A DNA stretch of 20,187 nt, taken from assembly GCA_049316905.1 (NCBI GenBank), contig JBMOJH010000059.1, positions 1-20,187 of the forward strand. The letters are read 5' to 3'. This document shows positions 12,771 to 19,665 of this stretch, piece by piece. A program made the position numbers and the translations under genes. Numbering within the stretch: position 1 is the stretch's first letter; each line of letters starts with the position of its first letter. Origin of the DNA: CAIPVR01 sp049316905 (GTDB taxonomy: Bacteria; Actinomycetota; Acidimicrobiia; Acidimicrobiales; Microtrichaceae). The notes beneath the pieces are model-generated. The model had not been told where the DNA came from. It was given only the letters and a program-made list of their open reading frames with translations, and made no database searches.

Positions 12771-14261
12771 TCATCCGGCCGCGACCGGGATGCGGGTGCG
12801 GTGCGTCGGGGCGGCAACCACCTCGATCAGCTCACCCCGGAGGTTGGTGACCGACGCGTCGGTCACCTCCACCCGTGCGTAGGTCCCGGGCCGCAGCGGT
12901 TCGGTCGCAGGGAAGTGGACCAGGCGGTTCTGGCGGGTGCGACCCGTGAGGCGTGACGGGTCCCGCTTGGAGGGTCCCGCGACGAGGACCTCTTCGGTGC
13001 GGCCGATGCGGGCCCGGTTGCCGAGCAGCGAGGTCCGCTCGATGACGGCGCGCAGCCGGTCCATGCGGGCGACGGCCACGTCGTGGGGCACCGCGGCGTC
13101 GGTGAGGGTGGCGGCCTCGGTGCCGGGGCGCGGCGAGTAGATGAACGTGAACGCGGAGTCGAAGCGGGCCTCGGCCGCCACGGCCAGGGTGTCGTCGAAC
13201 TCGGCGTCGGTCTCGCCCGGGAACCCGACGATGATGTCGGTGCTCACCGCGAGGTCGTCGATGCCGGCGCGGGCCGCGGCGAGGCGCTCGAGGTAGCGCT
13301 CGGCGGTGTAGCCCCGGTGCATCGCGGCGAGCACCCGGTCGTTGCCGGACTGCAGCGGCAGATGGAGATGCTCGCACACGGCGGGGACGCCGGCCATCGC
13401 CGCGATGGTCTCGGGCCGGAGGTCCTTGGGGTGCGGACTGGTGTAGCGGACCCGACGGATGCCGGGCACGGCACCGACGGCGCGGAGCAGGTCCGCGAAC
13501 AGCGGCCGGACGCGAGGCTCGGCCGCCGCCCAGGCCTCACCGGCGACGAGCACCGGGTCGCCGTCGGCCGGGCCGGCGCTGTCGTTGTGGGCGGAGCCGT
13601 CGCCGCGCAGGCGCAGCGTGAGGTCCCGACCGTAGGAGTTCACGTTCTGGCCCAACAGCGTGACCTCGGTGACGCCGTCGGCCGCGGCCCGGGCGACCTC
13701 GTCGACCACGTCGCCGAAGCGCCGGCTGATCTCCGGCCCGCGCACGGCGGGGACGATGCAGAAGGCGCAGCTGTTGTCGCAGCCGATCTGGATCGTGACC
13801 CAGGCGGCGTGACCGACCTCCCGGACGACCGGCAGCGCGGAGGGGAACAGCTCGTGGTCCTCGGCGACGGTGGCCTCGAGGATCTCCACCTGCTGGCGGC
13901 CGCTGCGGCGGGCCTCGTGGAGCAGGTCGACGGTGCGGTGCACGTTGTGCGTGCCGAGCACCACGTCCACGTGCGGGGCCCGCTCGGCGATGAGCTCGCG
14001 GTCCTTCTGGGCGAGGCAGCCGGCCACGACGATCTCGACCTCGGGCCGGCGGTCCTTCAGCGACTTCAGGTGGCCGAGCGTGCCGTAGAGCTTGTTGTCG
14101 GCGTTCTCACGGATGCAGCAGGTGTTGAGCACGATGACGTCGGCCTCGGCCGCGTCGTCGGCCGGCTCCAACCCGTCGGCCTCGAGGAGGCCGGCGATCC
14201 GCTCGGAGTCGTGCTCGTTCATCTGGCACCCGAAGGTGCGCACCGCATAGCGCTTGGGCAC
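12771..14261 (-). CDS. miaB: tRNA-2-methylthio-N6-dimethylallyladenosine synthase
   Basis: Radical-SAM methylthiotransferase that converts i6A37 to ms2i6A37. The 496-residue protein has the N-terminal UPF0004 domain with cluster ligands Cys12 (FGCQMN), Cys48 (NTCCIRE) and Cys82 (AGCLAQ). The radical-SAM motif follows: Cys161, Cys165 and Cys168 (CDNSCAFC). Later come QNVNSYG, YTSPHPKDL, LHLPLQSGNDRVLAAMHRGYT and a C-terminal TRAM domain. An Ala/Gly/Asp-rich insertion of about 35 residues (about 214-250) lies after QNVNSYG. GTG at 14261 directly precedes the conserved start, 6 bases after a TACGCT -10, suggesting a leaderless mRNA. It probably leads the operon running through the APH-like gene and miaA. 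Confidence 0.95.
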   Translation of the reverse strand: MPKRYAVRTFGCQMNEHDSERIAGLLEADGLEPADDAAEADVIVLNTCCIRENADNKLYGTLGHLKSLKDRRPEVEIVVAGCLAQKDRELIAERAPHVDVVLGTHNVHRTVDLLHEARRSGRQQVEILEATVAEDHELFPSALPVVREVGHAAWVTIQIGCDNSCAFCIVPAVRGPEISRRFGDVVDEVARAAADGVTEVTLLGQNVNSYGRDLTLRLRGDGSAHNDSAGPADGDPVLVAGEAWAAAEPRVRPLFADLLRAVGAVPGIRRVRYTSPHPKDLRPETIAAMAGVPAVCEHLHLPLQSGNDRVLAAMHRGYTAERYLERLAAARAGIDDLAVSTDIIVGFPGETDAEFDDTLAVAAEARFDSAFTFIYSPRPGTEAATLTDAAVPHDVAVARMDRLRAVIERTSLLGNRARIGRTEEVLVAGPSKRDPSRLTGRTRQNRLVHFPATEPLRPGTYARVEVTDASVTNLRGELIEVVAAPTHRTRIPVAAG

Positions 14262-14267
14262 GTCCGT

Positions 14268-14273
14268 AGCGTA
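14268..14273 (-). promoter_or_regulatory. -10 element (TACGCT) of miaB
   Basis: The minus strand reads TACGCT, six bases, then the miaB GTG. This fits the TANNNT-N6/7-start arrangement of leaderless transcripts. A weak TTCAGG lies 18 bp upstream as a possible -35. Confidence 0.45.
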
Positions 14274-14364
14274 CGACCGACCGGCCGCGGCCCTGAACCC
14301 GACGCACACCGGACCGAGCGGGAGCACGCCCGACCGCATCGGCCCGGACGACGGCAGCCCGGAC

Positions 14365-14416
14365 GCGACACACCCGCTGCTCCGCGCCCCAGCGCACGTC
14401 GCAGCGGGTGTGTCGC
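14365..14416. terminator. Perfect 16-bp inverted repeat downstream of recA
   Basis: GCGACACACCCGCTGC (14365-14380) pairs without mismatch to GCAGCGGGTGTGTCGC (14401-14416), leaving a 20-base loop. It lies 44 bp past the recA stop and about 90 bp before the miaB promoter. It is probably a strong recA terminator, but no T-tract follows on either strand. Confidence 0.65.
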
Positions 14417-14460
14417 CCTGGAGGTCCGGGGTGGCCCGGACCGGGGCCGGCGGAACCGGC

Positions 14461-15522
14461 TCAGTCCAGCGTGATGGGCAGGTCGTCGGGGTCGACCACG
14501 TCACCGGCCGCGTCCGCGTCGGACCCGTCCGGCTCGTGCTCCCCGATCCCCACCTCACGCAGGACCCGGTCCTGGATCTCCACCATGATCTCGGGGTTCT
14601 CGGTGAGGAACGCCTTGGCGTTCTCCCGACCCTGCCCGAGCTGCTCGCCCTCGTACGTGTACCAGGCGCCCGACTTCTTCACGATGCCGAGGTCGACCCC
14701 GATGTCGAGCAGCGAGCCCTCACGGCTGATGCCCTTGCCGTACATGATGTCGAACTCGGCCTGCCGGAACGGCGGTGCCACCTTGTTCTTGACGACCTTG
14801 ACCCGGGTGCGGTTGCCGACCACCTCGACGCCGTCCTTGATGGACTCGATCCGGCGGATGTCGAGACGGACCGACGAGTAGAACTTCAGCGCCCGGCCGC
14901 CGGGCGTGGTCTCCGGCGAGCCGAACATCACGCCGATCTTCTCCCGCAGCTGGTTGATGAAGATGCAGATGGTGTCGGACTTGTTGAGGTTGGAGGTCAG
15001 CTTCCGCAGGGCCTGCGACATGAGCCGGGCCTGGAGGCCGACGTGCGTGTCGCCCATCTCGCCCTCGATCTCGGCCCGGGGGGTGAGGGCGGCGACCGAG
15101 TCGACCACCACCACGTCGATCGCGCCGGAGCGGATCAGCATGTCGGTGATCTCGAGCGCCTGCTCACCCGTGTCGGGCTGGGAGATCAGCAACTCGTCGA
15201 CGTCGACGCCGATGTTGGCCGCGTAGACCGGGTCCATCGCGTGCTCGGCGTCGACGTAGGCACAGATGCCGCCGTTGCGCTGGGCCTCGGCCACGACGTG
15301 CATGGCCAGGGTGGACTTGCCCGAGGACTCCGGGCCGAAGATCTCGCAGACCCGGCCCCGGGGCAGGCCACCGATGCCGAGGGCGATGTCGAGCGAGAGG
15401 GCGCCCGTGGAGATCGACTCCACGGCCATCGTTCCCTTCTCGCTCATCTTCATGACCGAGCCCTTGCCGAACTGCTTCTCGATCTGGCTGAGCGCCATCT
15501 CGAGTGCCTTCTCTCGCTCCAC
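14461..15522 (-). CDS. recA: Recombinase RecA
   Basis: Forms filaments on ssDNA, drives homologous recombination and activates LexA self-cleavage. The 353-residue protein has GSVMKM, Walker A GPESSGKST (63-71), the YVDAEHAMDP segment, the VVVVDSVAALTPRAEIEG Walker B and L1 region, FINQLREKIGVMFGSPETTPGGRALKFY (L2), and an acidic tail ending DLPITLD. No intein interrupts it. GTG at 15522 gives the standard EREKALEMALSQIEKQFGKG start, with AAGGGA seven bases upstream; the longer ATG at 15666 would run through the promoter. A leader of about 100 bases and an SOS-box promoter precede it. The next gene downstream is miaB; recX is not present here. Confidence 0.98.
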   Translation of the reverse strand: MEREKALEMALSQIEKQFGKGSVMKMSEKGTMAVESISTGALSLDIALGIGGLPRGRVCEIFGPESSGKSTLAMHVVAEAQRNGGICAYVDAEHAMDPVYAANIGVDVDELLISQPDTGEQALEITDMLIRSGAIDVVVVDSVAALTPRAEIEGEMGDTHVGLQARLMSQALRKLTSNLNKSDTICIFINQLREKIGVMFGSPETTPGGRALKFYSSVRLDIRRIESIKDGVEVVGNRTRVKVVKNKVAPPFRQAEFDIMYGKGISREGSLLDIGVDLGIVKKSGAWYTYEGEQLGQGRENAKAFLTENPEIMVEIQDRVLREVGIGEHEPDGSDADAAGDVVDPDDLPITLD

Positions 15523-15627
15523 GATGCTGTCCCTTCGTCGGTTCGCTGGGGGCCGCTGCACGGCGCCGATCACGTTGGGGCTGACGGTACCGACGGGGTG
15601 TGACAGCCCTTGTTCGCCGGTGACAGC

Positions 15628-15656
15628 ATCGTAGTTACGAACGGGTGTTCGGTCCA
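15628..15656 (-). promoter_or_regulatory. recA promoter (-35 TGGACC, 17-bp spacer, -10 TACGAT)
   Basis: On the minus strand TGGACC (15656-15651) and TACGAT (15633-15628) are separated by exactly 17 bp. A perfect LexA box fills most of the spacer, so LexA binding would exclude RNA polymerase. Confidence 0.7.
15638..15651. promoter_or_regulatory. LexA (SOS) box of recA
   Basis: CGAACGGGTGTTCG is a perfect CGAAC-N4-GTTCG site between the -35 and -10 of the recA promoter. Confidence 0.92.
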
Positions 15657-15763
15657 GCATTTCCACGCGGGACCGTTGCGACGAGCGCAGCGAGAAGCGC
15701 AGGCCCCGGAACGGACCTACCGCCCGCGGACGGCGCGGGGACGACCTACCGAGGAACGGGAGG

Positions 15764-16303
15764 TCAGATGTAGCCGGGACCCGGGCCCATCGGCCCGGTC
15801 CGCTCGGGGATCTGGCCCCGCATGCCCTCGAGCTGCTGGCGCGCCTGCATCTGCTGGGCCATCAGCGTGGCCTGGATGCCGTGGAAGAGCCCCTCGAGCC
15901 AGCCCACGAGCTGGGCCTTGGCGAGCCGGAGCTCCGCGTCGCTCGGCACGGCCTCACCGGAGAAGTCGAACGACAGGTCCTCGAGCTCGGCGCCGAGCTC
16001 CGGGCTCAGCGACGTCTTGAGCTGCTCGATCGAGTGCTCGTAGATGCTCCTCAGCTGCTCGCGGGACGCGTCGTCGAGGGTGGTGTTGCGCACCTCGTCG
16101 AGCAGCTGCTTGATCATCGCGCCGATCCTGATGATCTTCGCCGGCGAGTCCACCTCGGCGCCCTCGCCGTCGGGACCGAGGCCGCCCTCGGCGGCGAGGC
16201 GGGGATCCTGCACGCCGTCGGGTGCCAGCACCTCCGCCGGCCCGGCGGCACCGGGGACGGTGACGGGAGCGGGCGCGTCGGTCGGGCTGGTGGGCTCGGA
16301 CAT
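15764..16303 (-). CDS. bpa: Bacterial proteasome activator Bpa (PafE-like)
   Basis: Ring-forming, ATP-independent activator of the actinobacterial 20S proteasome. The 179-residue protein has a disordered Pro/Ala/Gly-rich N-terminus (1-50). A helical core follows, containing SPAKIIRIGAMIKQLLDEVR (53-72), REQLRSIYEHSIEQLKTSLSPEL and AELRLAKAQLVGWLEGLFHGIQA (123-145), characteristic of the family. A Met/Gln-rich helix and a flexible Gly/Pro tail end in GYI. The family's C-terminal GQYL-type motif docks into the proteasome alpha ring; here the last residues are GPGYI, which keeps the penultimate Tyr. The ATG at 16303 sits 7 bases after TAGGAT, suggesting leaderless expression. The presence of a proteasome elsewhere in the genome is inferred. 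Confidence 0.9.
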   Translation of the reverse strand: MSEPTSPTDAPAPVTVPGAAGPAEVLAPDGVQDPRLAAEGGLGPDGEGAEVDSPAKIIRIGAMIKQLLDEVRNTTLDDASREQLRSIYEHSIEQLKTSLSPELGAELEDLSFDFSGEAVPSDAELRLAKAQLVGWLEGLFHGIQATLMAQQMQARQQLEGMRGQIPERTGPMGPGPGYI

Positions 16304-16310
16304 GGAACGG

Positions 16311-16316
16311 ATCCTA
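16311..16316 (-). promoter_or_regulatory. -10 element (TAGGAT) of bpa
   Basis: The minus strand reads TAGGAT, seven bases, then the ATG of bpa. No Shine-Dalgarno lies between them. Confidence 0.5.
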
Positions 16317-16320
16317 CCCA

Positions 16321-16339
16321 GCGGGCCGCGCGGGCCCGC
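16321..16339. terminator. GC hairpin between the phosphodiesterase gene and bpa
   Basis: GCGGGCC (16321-16327) pairs with GGCCCGC (16333-16339) around the loop GCGCG, just after the upstream gene's stop and before the bpa -10. It lacks a T-tract. Confidence 0.4.
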
Positions 16340-16347
16340 AGGGCGCC

Positions 16348-17487
16348 TCAGCCGCGGGCGACCAGCAGCGGCACCCGCACCTCGTCCTCGGTGAGGGAGC
16401 CGTGGCGGCCCTGCAGGTGGAACGGACCGGTGTCGGCCGGATCCTCGAACGCGACCGGTTCGCGGGTCACGAGCGCCACGTCGCCCAAGCGGGCCAACGG
16501 GCCGGGCAGCACCTTGGGTCCGAACCAGCACTCGTCGAGCACCTGCTCGCGGCCCACCACCCAAGCGACGTCCGCGTGATGATCGGTCGCCGCGGCCAGC
16601 AGCTCGGCCTCCGCACCCGGGACGGCGTGCAGCCACCGGAATCGGGCCTCGCCCGACTGCTGGCGCACCAGCGACAGCACCTCCGGCGCCGGCGGGAAAA
16701 GCCGGTCCCCCACGTCGACCTGGCCGTGGTCGGAGGTGATCACGAGCGCCACGCCGGCCGGCAGCTCCTGTACGAGGTACTCCACCATCCGGTCGACGAA
16801 CACGAGCTCGGCGTCGTAGGTGGAGTCGAGGCCGTACTCGTGGGCGACCTTGTCGATGCCGTCGTAGTAGGCGTACACGAACGGCTCGCCCTCCGCGAGC
16901 TGCTGCATGATCCCGGCCACGAGGGTGGAGGGCATGCGGTAGGGCACGTGGCGGCAACCGCCGAGGTGCGCCCGGGTGAAGCCGGAGTCACGGAACTCGG
17001 CCCGCACCACCACCGGCGGCCGCTGGCCCTCGAAGGCAACGTCGTGCTGCACCGACTCCGGCGGGATCGTCTCGCGGGCGTCGCCCTTCGAGGTGGACCA
17101 CCGCAGCACGTTCAGGATGTCGTCGGTCTCGGTGATCATCCGGTAGCCGATCACGCCGTGCTCCCCCGGTGCGAGGCCGGTGCAGATGCTGGTGAGCGCG
17201 GTGGCGGTGGTGGTGGGCGCCACGGTGGTGATCGGAGCGGCCCGCATCAGGGTGAGGCCCCGCAGCAGGTCCAGCCGGTCCTGCATCTGGTTCCAGCCGA
17301 GACCGTCGAGGACGAGGAGCACCACCTGGTCGGCGCCGCGCACCCCGTCGGGGAACCAGTCCGGGACCCGGTCGGGGTCCTCCACGAGGGGCCGCATCAC
17401 GTTGGCGACGCACGCACCTTCGTAGTCGGGGAGCACGGGGGCGGCCGCGGTGGGATCCGCCGACCCGTTGTGCTGTGCTGCACCCAC
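16348..17487 (-). CDS. Alkaline-phosphatase-superfamily protein (type I phosphodiesterase / nucleotide pyrophosphatase-like)
   Basis: A 379-residue metal-dependent phosphoester hydrolase. All family residues are visible: Asp61 (LLVLDGLGW), a nucleophile Thr in VAPTTTATALTSICTGLAPGEHG-like sequence (about 92-94), Asp209/Asp212 and His216 (YYDGIDKVAHEYG), Asp253 and His254 (TSDHGQ) and His362 (GRHGS). No signal peptide or membrane segment is seen, so it is probably cytoplasmic. GTG at 17487 has GAGGAGG six bases upstream, an unusually good ribosome-binding site for this window. A promoter (GTGACC, 17 bp, TAGCGT) lies just upstream and is divergent from rrf2. The substrate cannot be told from sequence; nucleotide or phospho-lipid/glycan diesters are typical of the family. 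Confidence 0.88.
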   Translation of the reverse strand: MGAAQHNGSADPTAAAPVLPDYEGACVANVMRPLVEDPDRVPDWFPDGVRGADQVVLLVLDGLGWNQMQDRLDLLRGLTLMRAAPITTVAPTTTATALTSICTGLAPGEHGVIGYRMITETDDILNVLRWSTSKGDARETIPPESVQHDVAFEGQRPPVVVRAEFRDSGFTRAHLGGCRHVPYRMPSTLVAGIMQQLAEGEPFVYAYYDGIDKVAHEYGLDSTYDAELVFVDRMVEYLVQELPAGVALVITSDHGQVDVGDRLFPPAPEVLSLVRQQSGEARFRWLHAVPGAEAELLAAATDHHADVAWVVGREQVLDECWFGPKVLPGPLARLGDVALVTREPVAFEDPADTGPFHLQGRHGSLTEDEVRVPLLVARG

Positions 17488-17513
17488 TCGTCGCCTCCTC
17501 GGGAGCCCCCTTC

Positions 17514-17542
17514 ACGCTACCGACTCCCGCAGAGCGGGTCAC
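17514..17542 (-). promoter_or_regulatory. Promoter of the phosphodiesterase gene
   Basis: The minus strand reads GTGACC (17542-17537), a 17-bp spacer and TAGCGT (17519-17514). Transcription would start near 17507, giving a leader of about 20 bases that contains the strong GAGGAGG. Confidence 0.5.
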
Positions 17543-17570
17543 ACCATCACCGCCCCGCCCACCGCCCCCC

Positions 17571-17576
17571 TACGAT
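17571..17576 (+). promoter_or_regulatory. -10 element (TACGAT) of rrf2
   Basis: TACGAT is followed by seven bases and GTG at 17584. The ATG overlapping its last bases (17575) would be upstream of the transcription start, which supports the GTG start. Confidence 0.5.
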
Positions 17577-17583
17577 GGCGGCC

Positions 17584-18024
17584 GTGAAGGTGTCCACCCG
17601 GGGTGACTACGCCAGCCGGGCCCTGCTGTCGCTGGCGTTGCACGACGGCGAGGGTCCCACGTCGGTCCGCGACATCGCGGACCGCACCGGGCTCCCCCAG
17701 CCGTATCTCGAGCAGATCCTCCTCGCGCTCAAGGGTGCAGGCCTCGTGCGGTCCAAGCGCGGGGTGGGCGGTGGGTACGTGCTCGCCCGCGCCCCGGAGG
17801 AGATCACGCTCGCCCAGATCGTCGCCGCGGTCGACGGGCCCATCCAGGCCGGCGATTTCGGCGAGCCCCACACCGACGGCGCGTGCGACCACGAGGGCCA
17901 GTGCGTGCTGCTGTCGATCTGGGGCGATGTGAGCCGGCGGATGAAGGCGCTGCTCGAGGCGTACACGCTGGCCGACCTGTCGGGGATGACCGAGGGTCGG
18001 CTCCCCTGGCCCGGCGAGGACTGA
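17584..18024 (+). CDS. Rrf2-family transcriptional regulator
   Basis: A 146-residue winged-HTH regulator of the IscR/NsrR/RsrR group. The N-terminus VKVSTRGDYASRALLSLA is typical. It is followed by SVRDIADRTGLPQPYLEQILLALKGAGLVRSKRGVGGGY-like HTH and wing (about 27-65). The cluster-binding loop has only Cys101 and Cys107 (ACDHEGQC); the position six residues before Cys101, cysteine in IscR, is Pro. It may bind an Fe-S cluster with other ligands or act without one. GTG at 17584 is preferred over the in-frame ATG at 17575 because of family N-termini and the TACGAT-N7-GTG arrangement. It is divergent from the phosphodiesterase gene across 96 bp. The effector and target genes are unknown. Confidence 0.92.
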   Translation: MKVSTRGDYASRALLSLALHDGEGPTSVRDIADRTGLPQPYLEQILLALKGAGLVRSKRGVGGGYVLARAPEEITLAQIVAAVDGPIQAGDFGEPHTDGACDHEGQCVLLSIWGDVSRRMKALLEAYTLADLSGMTEGRLPWPGED

Positions 18025-18045
18025 GCGCCGTCAACCCGACGTCTG

Positions 18046-18065
18046 CGGAGGTTCACTCGCCTCCG
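18046..18065. terminator. Weak hairpin between convergent rrf2 and rluD
   Basis: CGGAGG (18046-18051) pairs with CCTCCG (18060-18065) around an 8-base loop in the 57-bp convergent gap. The stem is short and there is no T-tract. Confidence 0.3.
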
Positions 18066-18081
18066 GGGCGACCGAGGACCC

Positions 18082-19035
18082 CTATTCCTCGGGGAGGGCG
18101 GCGAGGACGGCGGCGAGGTCCTCGGGCAGGGGCGAGAGGAACGTCACCCGCTCGCCCGTCCCCGGGTGGTCGAAGGCCAGCTCGCGGGCGTGCAGGAACG
18201 GCCGCGGCACCTCCAGCGCCGGGCGCACACCGCCGTAGAGCGGGTCACCCACCACGGGATGCCCCACCGACGACAGGTGCACGCGGATCTGGTGCGTGCG
18301 GCCGGTCTCGAGCCGGCAGGTGAGCAGCGCCACGTCCGGCTCGGCGAACGTGCGGTCCACCTCGTAGTGCGTGCGGGCCGGCCGACCGTCGACCGCCACG
18401 GTCATGCGCAGGGGGTCCCGCCGCGACCGACCGATCGGTGCGTCGATCACCCCGTGGGCGTGCTCCGGGTGCCGCCACACGAGCGCGGTGTACACCCGCT
18501 CGACGCTGTGGTCCGAGAGCTGCTCCACGAGGTCCGCGTGGGCCTCCGGGGTGCGGGCCACCACGAGCAGCCCGGAGGTGCCGCGGTCGAGCCGGTGCAC
18601 CAGGCCGGGGCGCCCCTCCTCCCCCACCACCGGGCCGCCCTCGGGGTCGAGCTCGGGGTACCGGGCCAGGAGACCGTGCACCAGCGTGGCGCCGGAGTGC
18701 CCCGGGCCCGGGTGGACGACCAGGCCGGCCGGCTTGTCCACGACGATCACGTCGTCGTCCTCGTGCAGGACGGTGAACTCGACCGCCTCGTCCGCGCGCA
18801 CCGGTTCGGGGGCCACCCTCGGGTCGACGGTCACCACGAAGCGGTCACCCTCCTCCACGCGCTGGGAGCCCTTGGTGGGCACCCGCCCCTGCACCTCGAC
18901 CTGGCCGGCGGCGACGGCCGCAGCGGCCTCGGCCCGGGAGCAGTCGCACAGCAGCGCGACCACCCGGTCGACCCGTTCACCGGCGAGGGCCGCGGGGAGC
19001 ACCTCCTCGACGAACGGCCCACCCGGCCCGGTCAC
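18082..19035 (-). CDS. rluD: RluA-family pseudouridine synthase (RluD-like)
   Basis: Isomerises uridine to pseudouridine, probably in 23S rRNA. The 317-residue protein has an N-terminal S4 RNA-binding domain (about 17-75: RVDRVVALL, SRAEAAAAVAAGQVEVQG, EEGDRFVV). The catalytic domain contains VIVVDKPAGLVVHPGPGH (96-113) and GLVHRLDRGTSGLLVVA with the catalytic Asp150. Near the end are LLTCRLETGRTHQIRVHL and GHPVVGDPLYGG. GTG at 19035 overlaps the lspA stop as GTGA, so translation is coupled; the longer frame upstream lies in lspA. It ends in TAG, whereas most genes here use TGA. The lspA-rluD pairing is common in actinobacteria. The exact target uridine cannot be read from sequence. Confidence 0.94.
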   Translation of the reverse strand: MTGPGGPFVEEVLPAALAGERVDRVVALLCDCSRAEAAAAVAAGQVEVQGRVPTKGSQRVEEGDRFVVTVDPRVAPEPVRADEAVEFTVLHEDDDVIVVDKPAGLVVHPGPGHSGATLVHGLLARYPELDPEGGPVVGEEGRPGLVHRLDRGTSGLLVVARTPEAHADLVEQLSDHSVERVYTALVWRHPEHAHGVIDAPIGRSRRDPLRMTVAVDGRPARTHYEVDRTFAEPDVALLTCRLETGRTHQIRVHLSSVGHPVVGDPLYGGVRPALEVPRPFLHARELAFDHPGTGERVTFLSPLPEDLAAVLAALPEE

Positions 19036-19661
19036 GAGTCCGGCCCGGGACGCAGCTGGGGTTCGGGGTCGGCATCGGCCGCCGCGTCGGCGTCCACGTC
19101 CTTCGCCGGGTCGGGCGCCACCTCCGGCTCCGGCTCGGCGTCGGACTCGGACTCGGACTCGGACTCGGGCTCGGGCTCGAACACCGTGCTGACGGCGAGC
19201 AGGATCCCGCCCACCACCACGCAGGCGTCCGCCACGTTGAACACCGGCCACCACTGGAGATCGATGAAATCGACGACCCCGCCGGAGAGGAACCCGCCGG
19301 AGGCCCGGAACAGGCGGTCGAGCAGGTTGCCGAGCGCCCCGCCGACCACCACGCCGACGAGGACGAGCTGGTACGGCGAACGGAGCCGCCGGGCGACCAG
19401 CAGGAGCACCACGACGATCCCGACCGCCACCAGCGCGATCCACCGCCCGGACCCGGAGGCCTTGGAGAAGGCCATACCGGTGTTCTCGGCGTAGGCGAGC
19501 CGCAGCGTCCACACCAGGTCGATCGGCTCCCGCACCGGCTGGTCGGGGCAGTACGGCGGACCGCAGAGGCGCGCGACCGCCCAGATCTTCGACAGCTGGT
19601 CGAGGACGAGCACCACGACCACCGACAGGGCGACGGTGCCCCAGCGACGGGCCGCGGTCAT
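19032..19661 (-). CDS. lspA: Lipoprotein signal peptidase with acidic C-terminal extension
   Basis: Membrane aspartyl protease that cleaves the signal peptide of prolipoproteins. The 209-residue protein has four hydrophobic segments (about 8-26, 73-91, 98-115 and 140-160). Motifs are LDQLSK (20-25), AENTGMAFS (58-66), VGGALGNLLDRL (106-117), VVDFID (Asp131/134) and FNVADACV (Asp145), supplying the catalytic pair. Residues 161-209 form an unusual acidic tail of Glu-Pro, Glu-Ser and Asp-Ala repeats, coded partly by a 6-bp DNA repeat; its role is unknown. A CPD-containing loop (38-40) is longer than in short LspA forms. ATG at 19661 follows the dksA-like stop by 4 bp and ends overlapping rluD. 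Confidence 0.95.
   Translation of the reverse strand: MTAARRWGTVALSVVVVLVLDQLSKIWAVARLCGPPYCPDQPVREPIDLVWTLRLAYAENTGMAFSKASGSGRWIALVAVGIVVVLLLVARRLRSPYQLVLVGVVVGGALGNLLDRLFRASGGFLSGGVVDFIDLQWWPVFNVADACVVVGGILLAVSTVFEPEPESESESESDAEPEPEVAPDPAKDVDADAAADADPEPQLRPGPDS
19141..19176. repeat. 6-bp tandem repeat in the lspA tail
   Basis: TCGGAC four times then TCGGGC twice (plus strand) encode the Glu-Ser and Glu-Pro dipeptide run of LspA. Changes in copy number would keep the frame. Confidence 0.8.
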
Positions 19662-19665
19662 GGCA

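Noticed and set aside
14461..15522. Intein in recA, as in some mycobacteria
   Set aside because: The RecA frame is continuous at normal length with no insertion at the P-loop or elsewhere.
16446..16462. CGAAC...GTTCG resembling another LexA box
   Set aside because: The spacer is 7 bp instead of 4 and it lies inside the phosphodiesterase coding sequence.
17575..17577. ATG as the start codon of the Rrf2 gene
   Set aside because: It overlaps the TACGAT -10, and Rrf2 proteins normally begin at the equivalent of VKVST.
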